This document shows positions 25,462 through 32,757 of a DNA stretch of 64,000 bases, one piece after another. Every line of letters begins with the position of its first letter. Within the stretch, counting starts at the first letter, position 1. Made by a program: the position numbers and the translations under genes. Below the pieces are notes generated by a model. The model saw only the letters and a program-made list of their open reading frames with translations, searched no databases and was not told the origin of the DNA. Origin of the DNA: Vibrio lentus (lineage in GTDB: Bacteria > Pseudomonadota > Gammaproteobacteria > Enterobacterales > Vibrionaceae); contig NZ_MCZK01000157.1 of the NCBI RefSeq assembly GCF_002875945.1, positions 1 to 64,000 on the forward strand. Reading direction: 5' to 3'.

Positions 25462-26211
25462 ATGAATAACTGGATTAAGGCTGCAATTGCGGCTATCGCA
25501 CTCTCTGCTGCTACTGTTCAAGCTGCGACTGAAGTTAAAGTCGGCATGTCTGGTCGCTACTTCCCATTTACGTTCGTTAAACAAGACCAACTACAAGGTT
25601 TTGAAGTGGATTTATGGGATGAGATCGGTAAACGTAATGACTATAGCGTTGAATACGTGACAGCAAACTTCTCTGGTCTGTTCGGTCTTCTTGAAACAGG
25701 TCGAATCGATACGATTTCAAACCAAATTACAATCACGGATGCACGTAAAGCGAAATACCTATTCGCAGACCCATACGTAGTAGACGGCGCACAGATTACC
25801 GTTCGTAAAGGTAATGACAGCATTCAAGGCATCGAAGACCTTGATGGTAAGACGGTTGCAGTAAACCTTGGATCAAACTTTGAGCAACTATTACGCAGCT
25901 ACGATAAAGATGGCAAAATCAATGTGAAAACCTACGATACAGGTATTGAGCATGATGTTGCACTGGGTCGTGCCGATGCATTCGTTATGGATCGCCTATC
26001 AGCACTAGAGCTTATTAAGAAGACTGGTCTACCATTACAGCTAGCAGGACAGCCATTCGAGACTATCGAGAATGCATGGCCTTTCGTAAACAACGATAAC
26101 GGCAAAAAATTGCAAGCTGAAGTAAACCAAGCACTCGCAGCAATGCGTGAAGATGGTACGCTAGAGAGCATCTCTCAAAAATGGTTCGGTGCAGACATTA
26201 CTAAGAAGTAA
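25462..26211 (+). CDS. Amino-acid ABC transporter substrate-binding protein, probably cystine
   Basis: A 249-residue periplasmic binding protein of the SBP_bac_3 type. The start is ATG 25462, with AAGGAG eight bases upstream. A longer reading from 25381 adds 27 residues that lack a ribosome-binding site. A signal peptide with AALSAATVQA cleavage covers about residues 1-22. The body resembles the cystine-binding protein TcyJ (FliY): FEVDLWDEIGK, NQITITDARKAKYLFADPY, VDRL-like MDRLSAL, and the C-terminal DGTLESISQKWFGADITK. Substrate is inferred from that resemblance. The permease and ATPase follow after an intercistronic terminator. Confidence 0.85.
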   Translation: MNNWIKAAIAAIALSAATVQAATEVKVGMSGRYFPFTFVKQDQLQGFEVDLWDEIGKRNDYSVEYVTANFSGLFGLLETGRIDTISNQITITDARKAKYLFADPYVVDGAQITVRKGNDSIQGIEDLDGKTVAVNLGSNFEQLLRSYDKDGKINVKTYDTGIEHDVALGRADAFVMDRLSALELIKKTGLPLQLAGQPFETIENAWPFVNNDNGKKLQAEVNQALAAMREDGTLESISQKWFGADITKK

Positions 26212-26233
26212 TTACCCACTCAACGCATTCAGA

Positions 26234-26263
26234 GCCCACTGCTTATACAGCGGTGGGCTTTTT
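26234..26263 (+). terminator. Intercistronic terminator between binding protein and permease
   Basis: Stem GCCCACTGCT / AGCGGTGGGC with a TATAC loop and five T residues. It lies within the transporter operon and would lower permease and ATPase expression relative to the binding protein. Confidence 0.85.
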
Positions 26264-26340
26264 GCTTTTGTGTACTGATTAAAAAGCCTGATATAACAGT
26301 ATTTCCAAACAATACTTCCAATAAAAATATGAGATAGATT

Positions 26341-27012
26341 ATGGGATTTGACTTTAACTACATGCTAGGTCTGTTGCCAATACTGCTGAAGTATTTAGGC
26401 ACCACTATGGAGATGGCAATCTGGGGCTTATTTTTCGCTCTGATTCTATCTTTGATACTGGCGAACATTCGTGTATTCAAAATCCCAGTACTCGACCAAC
26501 TGAGCCAGCTGTATATTAGCTTCTTCCGAGGCACGCCACTGTTGGTGCAACTGTTCCTTCTCTACTACGGCCTACCTCAGGTATTTCCGTGGATGGTTGG
26601 ACTCGATGCGTTTGGCGCCGCCGTTATCGGCTTAACCTTACACTTTGCTGCCTACATGGCTGAAAGTATTCGTGCTGCCATTATCGGTATCGAACGTAGC
26701 CAAATGGAAGCCAGCCTCTCAGTCGGTATGACAACCAGCCAAGCTATGCGTCGAGTGATCTTGCCGCAGGCTACCCGTGTGGCACTGCCGTCTTTGATGA
26801 ACTATTTCATCGACATGATTAAGTCGACTTCCCTTGCCTTCACCTTAGGTGTGGCTGAAATCATGGCCAAAGCTCAAATGGAAGCATCATCAAGTTTCCG
26901 CTTCTTTGAGGCTTTCCTAGCGGTTGCGCTGATTTATTGGGGCGTGGTGGTTATCCTTACTCGCATTCAAATCTGGGCCGAAGTGAAACTGAATAAGGCG
27001 TATGTACGATGA
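26341..27012 (+). CDS. Amino-acid ABC transporter permease, probably cystine
   Basis: A 223-residue HisM/TcyL-type permease with about five membrane helices. The EAA loop that docks the ATPase is visible as MEASLSVGMTTSQAMRRVILPQA (about residues 120-142). The segment FFRGTPLLVQLFLLYYGLPQ is typical of polar amino-acid permeases. The stop overlaps the start of the ATPase gene by four bases (ATGA), so the two are translationally coupled. It works with the binding protein upstream. Confidence 0.88.
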   Translation: MGFDFNYMLGLLPILLKYLGTTMEMAIWGLFFALILSLILANIRVFKIPVLDQLSQLYISFFRGTPLLVQLFLLYYGLPQVFPWMVGLDAFGAAVIGLTLHFAAYMAESIRAAIIGIERSQMEASLSVGMTTSQAMRRVILPQATRVALPSLMNYFIDMIKSTSLAFTLGVAEIMAKAQMEASSSFRFFEAFLAVALIYWGVVVILTRIQIWAEVKLNKAYVR

Positions 27013-27746
27013 TCAAATTAGAAAATATCCACAAGCAGTTTGGTGACACCGAAGTTCTTAAAGGGATCGACCTAGAAATCAATCAAGGTGAGATAATTGT
27101 CATCATAGGTTCAAGTGGTACGGGTAAGTCTACACTGCTGCGCTGCGTTAACTTTCTCGAGCAAGCCGATCAAGGCAAGATTTCCATCGATGATATTAAC
27201 GTTGATGTAAAAAAACACACCAAAGCCGAGGTACTGGCACTGCGTCGTAAGACTGGTTTTGTGTTCCAAAACTACGCCTTGTTTGCTCACCAAACGGCAA
27301 AGCAGAATATTGCCGAAGGTTTGATTACCGTTCGTGGTTGGAAAAAGCAGCAAGCTCATGAAAAAGCACAACAAATATTAGATGATATCGGGTTAGGTGA
27401 CAGAGCAGATAGCTACCCAGCAGCGCTCTCTGGTGGACAACAGCAACGCGTTGGTATTGGCCGAGCTATGGCCCTTCAACCGGAGCTTTTATTGTTCGAT
27501 GAGCCGACTTCAGCACTCGATCCTGAGTGGGTTGGTGAAGTGCTTAACCTAATGAAAAAATTGGCAAATCAGCATCAAACCATGCTGGTGGTCACCCATG
27601 AAATGCAATTTGCTAAAGAGGTTGCAGACCGAGTGATCTTCATGGCTGATGGCCATATTGTCGAACAGGGATCTCCACAGGATATTTTTGGTAATCCACA
27701 GGATCCTAAATTACAAAAATTCTTAAATAAGGTTGGGATCGACTAA
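27009..27746 (+). CDS. Amino-acid ABC transporter ATP-binding protein, probably cystine
   Basis: A 245-residue ABC ATPase of the polar amino-acid class. Walker A is GSSGTGKST (about residues 34-42), the signature is LSGGQQQRV, Walker B is LLLFDEPTSALD, and the switch histidine lies in VVTHEM. It energises uptake by the permease and binding protein immediately upstream. The stop at 27746 is followed by the rpmH promoter region. No clear terminator for the operon is seen before it. Confidence 0.92.
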   Translation: MIKLENIHKQFGDTEVLKGIDLEINQGEIIVIIGSSGTGKSTLLRCVNFLEQADQGKISIDDINVDVKKHTKAEVLALRRKTGFVFQNYALFAHQTAKQNIAEGLITVRGWKKQQAHEKAQQILDDIGLGDRADSYPAALSGGQQQRVGIGRAMALQPELLLFDEPTSALDPEWVGEVLNLMKKLANQHQTMLVVTHEMQFAKEVADRVIFMADGHIVEQGSPQDIFGNPQDPKLQKFLNKVGID

Positions 27747-27811
27747 GGATCCTTGTGATTTTAGTTATTCTACGTATAATCCCCCGACCGGAATTTTAGT
27801 TAACCCAATCA

Positions 27812-27840
27812 TTGACACTTTTTGTGACAGTGATTACAAT
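27812..27840 (+). promoter_or_regulatory. Promoter of rpmH-rnpA-yidD-yidC
   Basis: Near-consensus sigma70 promoter: TTGACA (27812-27817), a 17-bp spacer and TACAAT (27835-27840). Confidence 0.85.
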
Positions 27841-27842
27841 TC

Positions 27843-27862
27843 CGCCTCTTTGTTGAGAGGCG
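27843..27862 (+). promoter_or_regulatory. Leader hairpin of the rpmH transcript
   Basis: CGCCTCT and AGAGGCG form a 7-bp stem with a TTGTTG loop directly after the rpmH promoter -10, so it sits at or near the mRNA 5' end. A pyrimidine-rich tract follows. It may stabilise the mRNA or act as an attenuator. Confidence 0.5.
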
Positions 27863-27952
27863 TCGGTTTTCCTTTCTTATATAAAGAAGAGAAAAAATGC
27901 CCACGCCGGGTTTAACAAAAACCTAAAACTACTGATCAGTAAGGTAATTACA

Positions 27953-28087
27953 ATGAAACGCACTTTTCAACCTACAGTTCTAAAGCGTAAGCGTACACAC
28001 GGTTTCCGTGCTCGCATGGCTACTAAGAACGGTCGCGCAACAATCAATGCACGTCGTGCAAAAGGCCGTAAGCGTCTTTCTAAGTAA
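27953..28087 (+). CDS. rpmH: 50S ribosomal protein L34
   Basis: A 44-residue protein that is fully conserved in sequence character: it starts MKRTFQPTVLKRKRTHGFR and ends KGRKRLSK. It is a small, highly basic component of the large ribosomal subunit. AAGGTAA lies just before the ATG. A strong promoter lies about 110 bp upstream. rnpA follows within 12 bases, as in nearly all bacteria. Confidence 0.98.
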   Translation: MKRTFQPTVLKRKRTHGFRARMATKNGRATINARRAKGRKRLSK

Positions 28088-28099
28088 TCTTTGATTATT

Positions 28100-28456
28100 T
28101 TGAATAAGCTAGCCTTCGGTCGGGAGTTACGCTTGTTAACTCCCGAACATTATCAGAATGTCTTCAAGCAAGCTCATCGAGCAGGCTCCCCTCATTTCAC
28201 CATCATTGCCCGAAATAACTCTCTTTCAAATCCTCGCCTTGGATTAGCTGTTCCGAAAAAGCAGATTAAAACCGCCGTGGGTCGTAACCGATTCAAGCGT
28301 CTTACTCGTGAAAGCTTTCGTAACACTCAACACAAACTTCCTAACAAAGATTTTGTTGTAATCGCTAAGAAGAGCGCGCAAGATTTAAGCAATGAAGAAA
28401 TGTTCAAGCTACTCGACAAATTATGGCTTCGCCTGTCTCGCCCTTCGCGTGGATAG
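28100..28456 (+). CDS. rnpA: Ribonuclease P protein component
   Basis: A 118-residue protein cofactor of RNase P, which removes 5' leaders from tRNA precursors. I place the start at TTG 28100, because MNKLAFGRELRLLTPEHY then aligns with the conserved MVKLAFPRELRLLTP start of the E. coli protein and gives the same length. A TTG three codons earlier (28091) is possible. No Shine-Dalgarno is visible, and translation is probably coupled to rpmH 12 bases upstream. The RNA-binding motif GRNRFKRLTRESFR is present near residue 58. The 3' end overlaps yidD by 34 bases. Confidence 0.93.
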   Translation: MNKLAFGRELRLLTPEHYQNVFKQAHRAGSPHFTIIARNNSLSNPRLGLAVPKKQIKTAVGRNRFKRLTRESFRNTQHKLPNKDFVVIAKKSAQDLSNEEMFKLLDKLWLRLSRPSRG

Positions 28457-28680
28457 CGCTAATACCCATCTATTTTTATAGATGGTTTATTAGTCCACTC
28501 ATCGGCCCACGCTGCCGATTTACTCCAACCTGCTCTTTATATGCGATAGAAGCGTTGAAAGCTCACGGTTTTGTAAAAGGGTGTTGGTTATCAGGCAAAC
28601 GTCTATTAAAATGCCATCCTTTGAACGAAGGGGGCTTTGACCCCGTTCCACCGGTCCAAAAACAAGACAGAGATAAATAA
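28423..28680 (+). CDS. yidD: Membrane protein insertion efficiency factor YidD
   Basis: An 85-residue membrane-associated protein that helps YidC-dependent insertion. The family core FISPLIGPRCRFTPTCSLYAIEALKAHG contains the conserved cysteines. The N-terminal ALIPIYFYRWF forms an amphipathic membrane-binding helix. It overlaps the end of rnpA by 34 bases and ends two bases before yidC, so all are translated from one mRNA. Confidence 0.95.
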   Translation: MASPVSPFAWIALIPIYFYRWFISPLIGPRCRFTPTCSLYAIEALKAHGFVKGCWLSGKRLLKCHPLNEGGFDPVPPVQKQDRDK

Positions 28681-28682
28681 CG

Positions 28683-30302
28683 ATGGATTCTCAACGTAAT
28701 ATCCTGTTAATCGCACTGGCATTGGTTTCTTTTCTACTGTTCCAACAATGGAACGTAGCTCAGAACCCAGCACCACAAGCGGTTGAGCAGGCACAATCTG
28801 GCAGCACCCTACCAGCGCCATCTTATGCAGATGATCTAGACCCAACTCCGGGTCAAGTTGCTTCTGCAAAAACTATCACAGTAACAACTGATGTACTGAC
28901 TCTGTCAATTGATACGGTTGGTGGTGATGTCGTTAAAGCAAATCTAAATGATTACTCTGCTGAGTTTGATTCTGAAGATACGTTTGTTCTTCTTAAGAAC
29001 GAACCAGGTCACCAATTTATCGCACAAAGCGGTCTAGTGGGTCCTCAAGGTATCGACCTAAGCAGCACAAACCGCCCAAGCTACACAGTTTCAGCAGACA
29101 GCTTCACGCTTGCTGATGGTCAGGATGAACTACGCATCCCGATGACTTACCAAGCGAACGGCCTTGATTACACGAAAACATTCGTCCTTAAGCGTGGTAG
29201 CTACGCAATGGATGTTGAATACGATGTAGTCAACAACTCTGGTAACAACGCGACATTCGGCATGTACGCTCACCTACGTCAGAACGTAATGGATGACGGC
29301 GGTAGCCTAACAATGCCAACTTACCGTGGTGGTGCTTACTCTACGGAAGATACGCGTTACAAAAAATACAGCTTCGACGACATGCAAGATCGCAATCTGT
29401 CTCTTAACCTAGCAAATGGTCAAGGTTGGGCAGCGATGATTCAGCACTACTTTGCAAGTGCATGGATCCCACGCGACGAAGCAGGCAGCAACCTTTACAC
29501 TCGTGTAATAGGTAACCTTGGCGACATCGGTGTTCGTATGCCGAACAAAACCATCGCTACTGGCGACGAAGCAAGCTTTAAAGCAACGCTTTGGGTTGGT
29601 CCTAAACTTCAAGACCAAATGGCTGCTGTTGCACCAAACCTAGACCTAGTAGTTGACTACGGTTGGTTATGGTTCATTGCGAAACCACTTCATACTCTGC
29701 TTTCATTCATTCAAGGCATCGTTGTGAACTGGGGTCTGGCAATTATCTGTCTAACGTTTATCGTTCGTGGTGCTATGTACCCACTAACGAAAGCTCAGTA
29801 CACGTCTATGGCGAAAATGCGTATGCTTCAGCCTAAGCTGACAGCAATGCGTGAGCGTATTGGCGACGACCGTCAACGCATGAGCCAAGAAATGATGGAG
29901 CTGTACAAGAAAGAGAAAGTAAACCCACTTGGTGGCTGTTTACCTATCATCTTGCAAATGCCGATCTTCATTTCGCTATACTGGGCACTAATGGAGTCTG
30001 TTGAACTGCGTCACTCACCGTTCTTCGGTTGGATTACTGACCTTTCAGCACAAGACCCTTACTACATCTTGCCACTTCTGATGGGTGCTTCAATGTTCCT
30101 AATCCAGAAGATGAGCCCGACAACTGTAACGGATCCAATGCAGCAGAAAATCATGACCTTTATGCCGGTTATGTTTACTTTCTTCTTCTTGTTCTTCCCT
30201 TCAGGTCTGGTTCTTTACTGGCTAGTATCGAACATCGTAACTCTGATTCAGCAAACGCTTATCTACCGCGCGCTGGAAAAGAAAGGCTTACACTCTAAGT
30301 AA
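28683..30302 (+). CDS. yidC: Membrane protein insertase YidC
   Basis: A 539-residue inner-membrane insertase that inserts and folds membrane proteins alone or with SecYEG. F0 subunits of ATP synthase are classic clients, and they are encoded 8 kb away. The N-terminal helix (residues 5-20) is followed by a large periplasmic beta domain (about 40-330). The C-terminal 60KD_IMP core starts near PLHTLLSFIQGIVVNWGLAII. The hydrophilic-groove arginine lies in IVRGAMYPL. The cytoplasmic hairpin has MRERIGDDRQRMSQEMMELY. A terminator follows. Confidence 0.97.
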   Translation: MDSQRNILLIALALVSFLLFQQWNVAQNPAPQAVEQAQSGSTLPAPSYADDLDPTPGQVASAKTITVTTDVLTLSIDTVGGDVVKANLNDYSAEFDSEDTFVLLKNEPGHQFIAQSGLVGPQGIDLSSTNRPSYTVSADSFTLADGQDELRIPMTYQANGLDYTKTFVLKRGSYAMDVEYDVVNNSGNNATFGMYAHLRQNVMDDGGSLTMPTYRGGAYSTEDTRYKKYSFDDMQDRNLSLNLANGQGWAAMIQHYFASAWIPRDEAGSNLYTRVIGNLGDIGVRMPNKTIATGDEASFKATLWVGPKLQDQMAAVAPNLDLVVDYGWLWFIAKPLHTLLSFIQGIVVNWGLAIICLTFIVRGAMYPLTKAQYTSMAKMRMLQPKLTAMRERIGDDRQRMSQEMMELYKKEKVNPLGGCLPIILQMPIFISLYWALMESVELRHSPFFGWITDLSAQDPYYILPLLMGASMFLIQKMSPTTVTDPMQQKIMTFMPVMFTFFFLFFPSGLVLYWLVSNIVTLIQQTLIYRALEKKGLHSK

Positions 30303-30330
30303 GTTCGATAACAGAAAGAGATAAAAGAAA

Positions 30331-30353
30331 GGCGACCAAAAGGTCGCCTTTTT
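30331..30353 (+). terminator. Terminator after yidC
   Basis: GGCGACC and GGTCGCC pair around AAAA, followed by five T residues. Confidence 0.9.
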
Positions 30354-30432
30354 GTTTTGAGCTGATTACAATTCAGCTAATTGATTAATCGTGAACGCCC
30401 CCTTTGGCCTTCACATGCTAGCAGGCACAACT

Positions 30433-31794
30433 ATGACTACAGATACGATTGTTGCTCAAGCGACTGCGCCAGGGCGTGGTGGCGTCGGTATTATCCGCGT
30501 TTCAGGCCCACAAGCCGCTCAAGTCGCTCTAGAAGTAACAGGCAAAGTACTAAAACCGCGCTATGCCGAGTACCTGCCTTTTAAATCTCACAATGGCACC
30601 GAACTCGACCAAGGTATTGCACTTTACTTCCCTAACCCACACTCGTTCACTGGCGAAGATGTGTTAGAGCTGCAAGGCCACGGTGGTCCTGTGGTTATGG
30701 ACATGCTGATCAAACGTATCCTATCCATCTCAGGTGTACGTGCCGCACGTCCTGGTGAGTTCTCTGAACGTGCGTTCTTGAACGACAAGATGGACTTAAC
30801 ACAAGCAGAAGCGATTGCCGACCTGATTGACGCAAGCTCAGAAGAAGCAGCGAAATCAGCACTACAATCCCTGCAAGGTGAATTCTCTAAACGCATTAAT
30901 ACGCTAGTAGATTCTCTGATTTACTTAAGAATCTACGTTGAAGCGGCGATTGATTTCCCAGAAGAAGAAATTGATTTTCTGGCTGACGGTAAAGTAAGTA
31001 CTGACTTACAAGCTATCATTGATAACCTAGAAGCTGTACGCCAAGAAGCCAATCAAGGCTCAATCATGCGTGAAGGCATGAAAGTCGTGATTGCAGGTCG
31101 CCCAAATGCGGGTAAATCAAGCCTATTGAATGCACTGTCGGGTAAAGAGTCTGCCATTGTGACCGATATTGCGGGAACGACACGTGATGTACTGCGTGAA
31201 CATATCCATATTGACGGTATGCCATTGCACATTATTGATACCGCAGGCCTACGTGACGCCTCCGATGAAGTAGAAAAAATCGGTATTGAACGCGCTTGGG
31301 AAGAAATTGCACAAGCAGACCGCGTATTATTTATGGTGGATGGCACAACAACAACGGCAACGGACCCTAAAGAAATTTGGCCAGATTTCGTTGATCGTCT
31401 GCCCAATAACATCGGTATGACTGTGATCCGCAACAAAGCAGATCAAACCAGTGAAGAGCTCGGGATCTGCCATGTAAATGATCCGACTCTCATCCGCCTA
31501 TCTGCAAAAACAGGTGAAGGTGTCGATGCCCTACGTAGCCATCTTAAAGAGTGCATGGGCTTTGCTGGTGGCAACGAAGGTGGCTTTATGGCACGTCGCC
31601 GCCACTTAGATGCCCTAGAACGCGCATCGGAACACCTTGATATTGGGCAACAACAGCTTGAAGGCTACATGGCCGGAGAGATATTAGCGGAAGAGCTCAG
31701 AATCACCCAACAGCACCTCAATGAGATCACTGGCGAATTCAGTTCAGATGATTTATTAGGTCGTATATTTTCTTCATTCTGTATCGGTAAATAA
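30433..31794 (+). CDS. mnmE: tRNA modification GTPase MnmE
   Basis: A 453-residue GTPase that with MnmG makes the cmnm5 modification at U34 of certain tRNAs. I start it at ATG 30433 (MTTDTIVAQATAPGRGGVG), which gives the E. coli length. A GTG reading from 30391 adds 14 unconserved residues. The N-terminal folate-binding domain has TAPGRGGVGIIRVSG, the G domain has GRPNAGKSSLLNAL and DTAGLRD, and the C-terminus ends in the FCIGK motif. Its partner mnmG lies 1 kb downstream across oriC. Confidence 0.96.
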   Translation: MTTDTIVAQATAPGRGGVGIIRVSGPQAAQVALEVTGKVLKPRYAEYLPFKSHNGTELDQGIALYFPNPHSFTGEDVLELQGHGGPVVMDMLIKRILSISGVRAARPGEFSERAFLNDKMDLTQAEAIADLIDASSEEAAKSALQSLQGEFSKRINTLVDSLIYLRIYVEAAIDFPEEEIDFLADGKVSTDLQAIIDNLEAVRQEANQGSIMREGMKVVIAGRPNAGKSSLLNALSGKESAIVTDIAGTTRDVLREHIHIDGMPLHIIDTAGLRDASDEVEKIGIERAWEEIAQADRVLFMVDGTTTTATDPKEIWPDFVDRLPNNIGMTVIRNKADQTSEELGICHVNDPTLIRLSAKTGEGVDALRSHLKECMGFAGGNEGGFMARRRHLDALERASEHLDIGQQQLEGYMAGEILAEELRITQQHLNEITGEFSSDDLLGRIFSSFCIGK

Positions 31795-31842
31795 CCATAA
31801 AGGCTGGCTTGCGCTGGCCTTTTCTTTTGTAAGGACGGCTTA

Positions 31843-32277
31843 ATGATCCACATTATTACTGGCAGCACCTTAGGTGGCGCTGAATACGTTGGCGATCACC
31901 TTAACGATCTTCTAGAGGCTCAAGGGCACGAGATCGAGCTTCATAATCAGCCTGAATACGACAATATTCCGCAACAAGGTACTTGGTTATTGGTGACATC
32001 GACGCATGGTGCGGGTGAGTTTCCTGATAACATCCAACCTTTGATCAAGTCATTGAATCAAGAATCTCCAGATTTAAGCGCGATTCGCTTTGCTGTGGTT
32101 GCTCTTGGTGACTCAAGCTACGACACCTTCTGTTCTGCAGGCCAGTCAGCTTATTCGCTTCTAGAAAAGCTTGGTGCTCAGCCCATTTCAGCGTGTTTTA
32201 CTATCGATGTTCTTGAAACACCGGTTCCTGAGGATGCTGCAGAGGATTGGTTTAACGATCATAGTGACCAGTTTTAA
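31843..32277 (+). CDS. mioC: Flavodoxin-like protein MioC
   Basis: A 144-residue short-chain flavodoxin that binds FMN. The phosphate loop is IITGSTLGGAEYV (residues 4-16), with flavin-contact segments TSTHGAGEFPDN and ALGDSSYDTFC. In E. coli it supports biotin synthase electron transfer, and transcription from mioC reads into oriC. Here it also runs toward the origin, but a terminator at 32296-32318 should stop most transcripts before the DnaA boxes. Confidence 0.95.
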   Translation: MIHIITGSTLGGAEYVGDHLNDLLEAQGHEIELHNQPEYDNIPQQGTWLLVTSTHGAGEFPDNIQPLIKSLNQESPDLSAIRFAVVALGDSSYDTFCSAGQSAYSLLEKLGAQPISACFTIDVLETPVPEDAAEDWFNDHSDQF

Positions 32278-32295
32278 CTCCTCAATCTTCTAAAA

Positions 32296-32318
32296 AGCGG
32301 CTTATGCCGCTTTTTTTG
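32296..32318 (+). terminator. Terminator between mioC and oriC
   Basis: AGCGGC and GCCGCT pair around a TTAT loop, flanked by AAAAA and seven T residues. It insulates oriC from mioC transcription. Confidence 0.88.
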
Positions 32319-32335
32319 TCTCTGAATATCGTGAT

Positions 32336-32645
32336 TGTGAATAACTTTTTTGAAAATAAATCGAAATACATGTCATTTTTTTCAATTTTCTCTGTGGATA
32401 AGATCATACATATACGGTGATTAACCTATAGTTATCCAAATAACAACTTTCTAGGTAATTTCCCCTTGTGTATAAGTAGCCATTTTGATCCCAGCTAATC
32501 CTCATCATGATCAAAGTTAGATCACACCCTTTGATCCAAAAAAGATCCATGATCTTGTTGATCATTTTTGACTTATCCACAGACACCCTCGATCCTAATA
32601 ATAGATCTAATAAAAGATCTCTTTAAAGATCTTATCTATATTAAT
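32336..32645. other. oriC: Chromosome 1 replication origin oriC
   Basis: DnaA boxes: TTATTCACA at 32336-32344 (minus), R4-like TTATCCACA at 32393-32401 (minus), R3-like TTATCCAAA at 32432-32440 (plus), R2-like TTATACACA at 32467-32475 (minus), and R1-like TTATCCACA at 32573-32581 (plus). R1 and R4 face inward as in E. coli. To the right of R1 is the unwinding element: 13-mers starting GATCT at 32604, 32616 and 32628, exactly 12 bp apart, followed by an AT-rich tract. TAATAATAG at 32596-32604 fits a DnaA-trio. Twelve GATC sites start at 32402, 32487, 32509, 32520, 32533, 32544, 32551, 32560, 32591, 32604, 32616 and 32628. They indicate Dam/SeqA control. The order mioC-oriC-mnmG is as in other Vibrio and E. 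coli. Confidence 0.96.
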
Positions 32646-32757
32646 TAAAAACAGCTTTCTCGAAAAATTCCAAAAACGTTTTCTCAAGCTATGAAAACAG
32701 GTAGAATATCGCTCCTTTTTATCAATCTAGAAACGTTTGAGTACCTGAGGTCGGTTC

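Noticed and set aside
27733..27915. 60-codon plus-strand ORF between the ABC transporter and rpmH
   Set aside because: It spans the rpmH promoter and leader hairpin and begins inside the ATPase gene without a ribosome-binding site.
32404..32586. 60-codon ORF inside oriC
   Set aside because: Its sequence is accounted for by the DnaA boxes and AT-rich origin elements; no ribosome-binding site.
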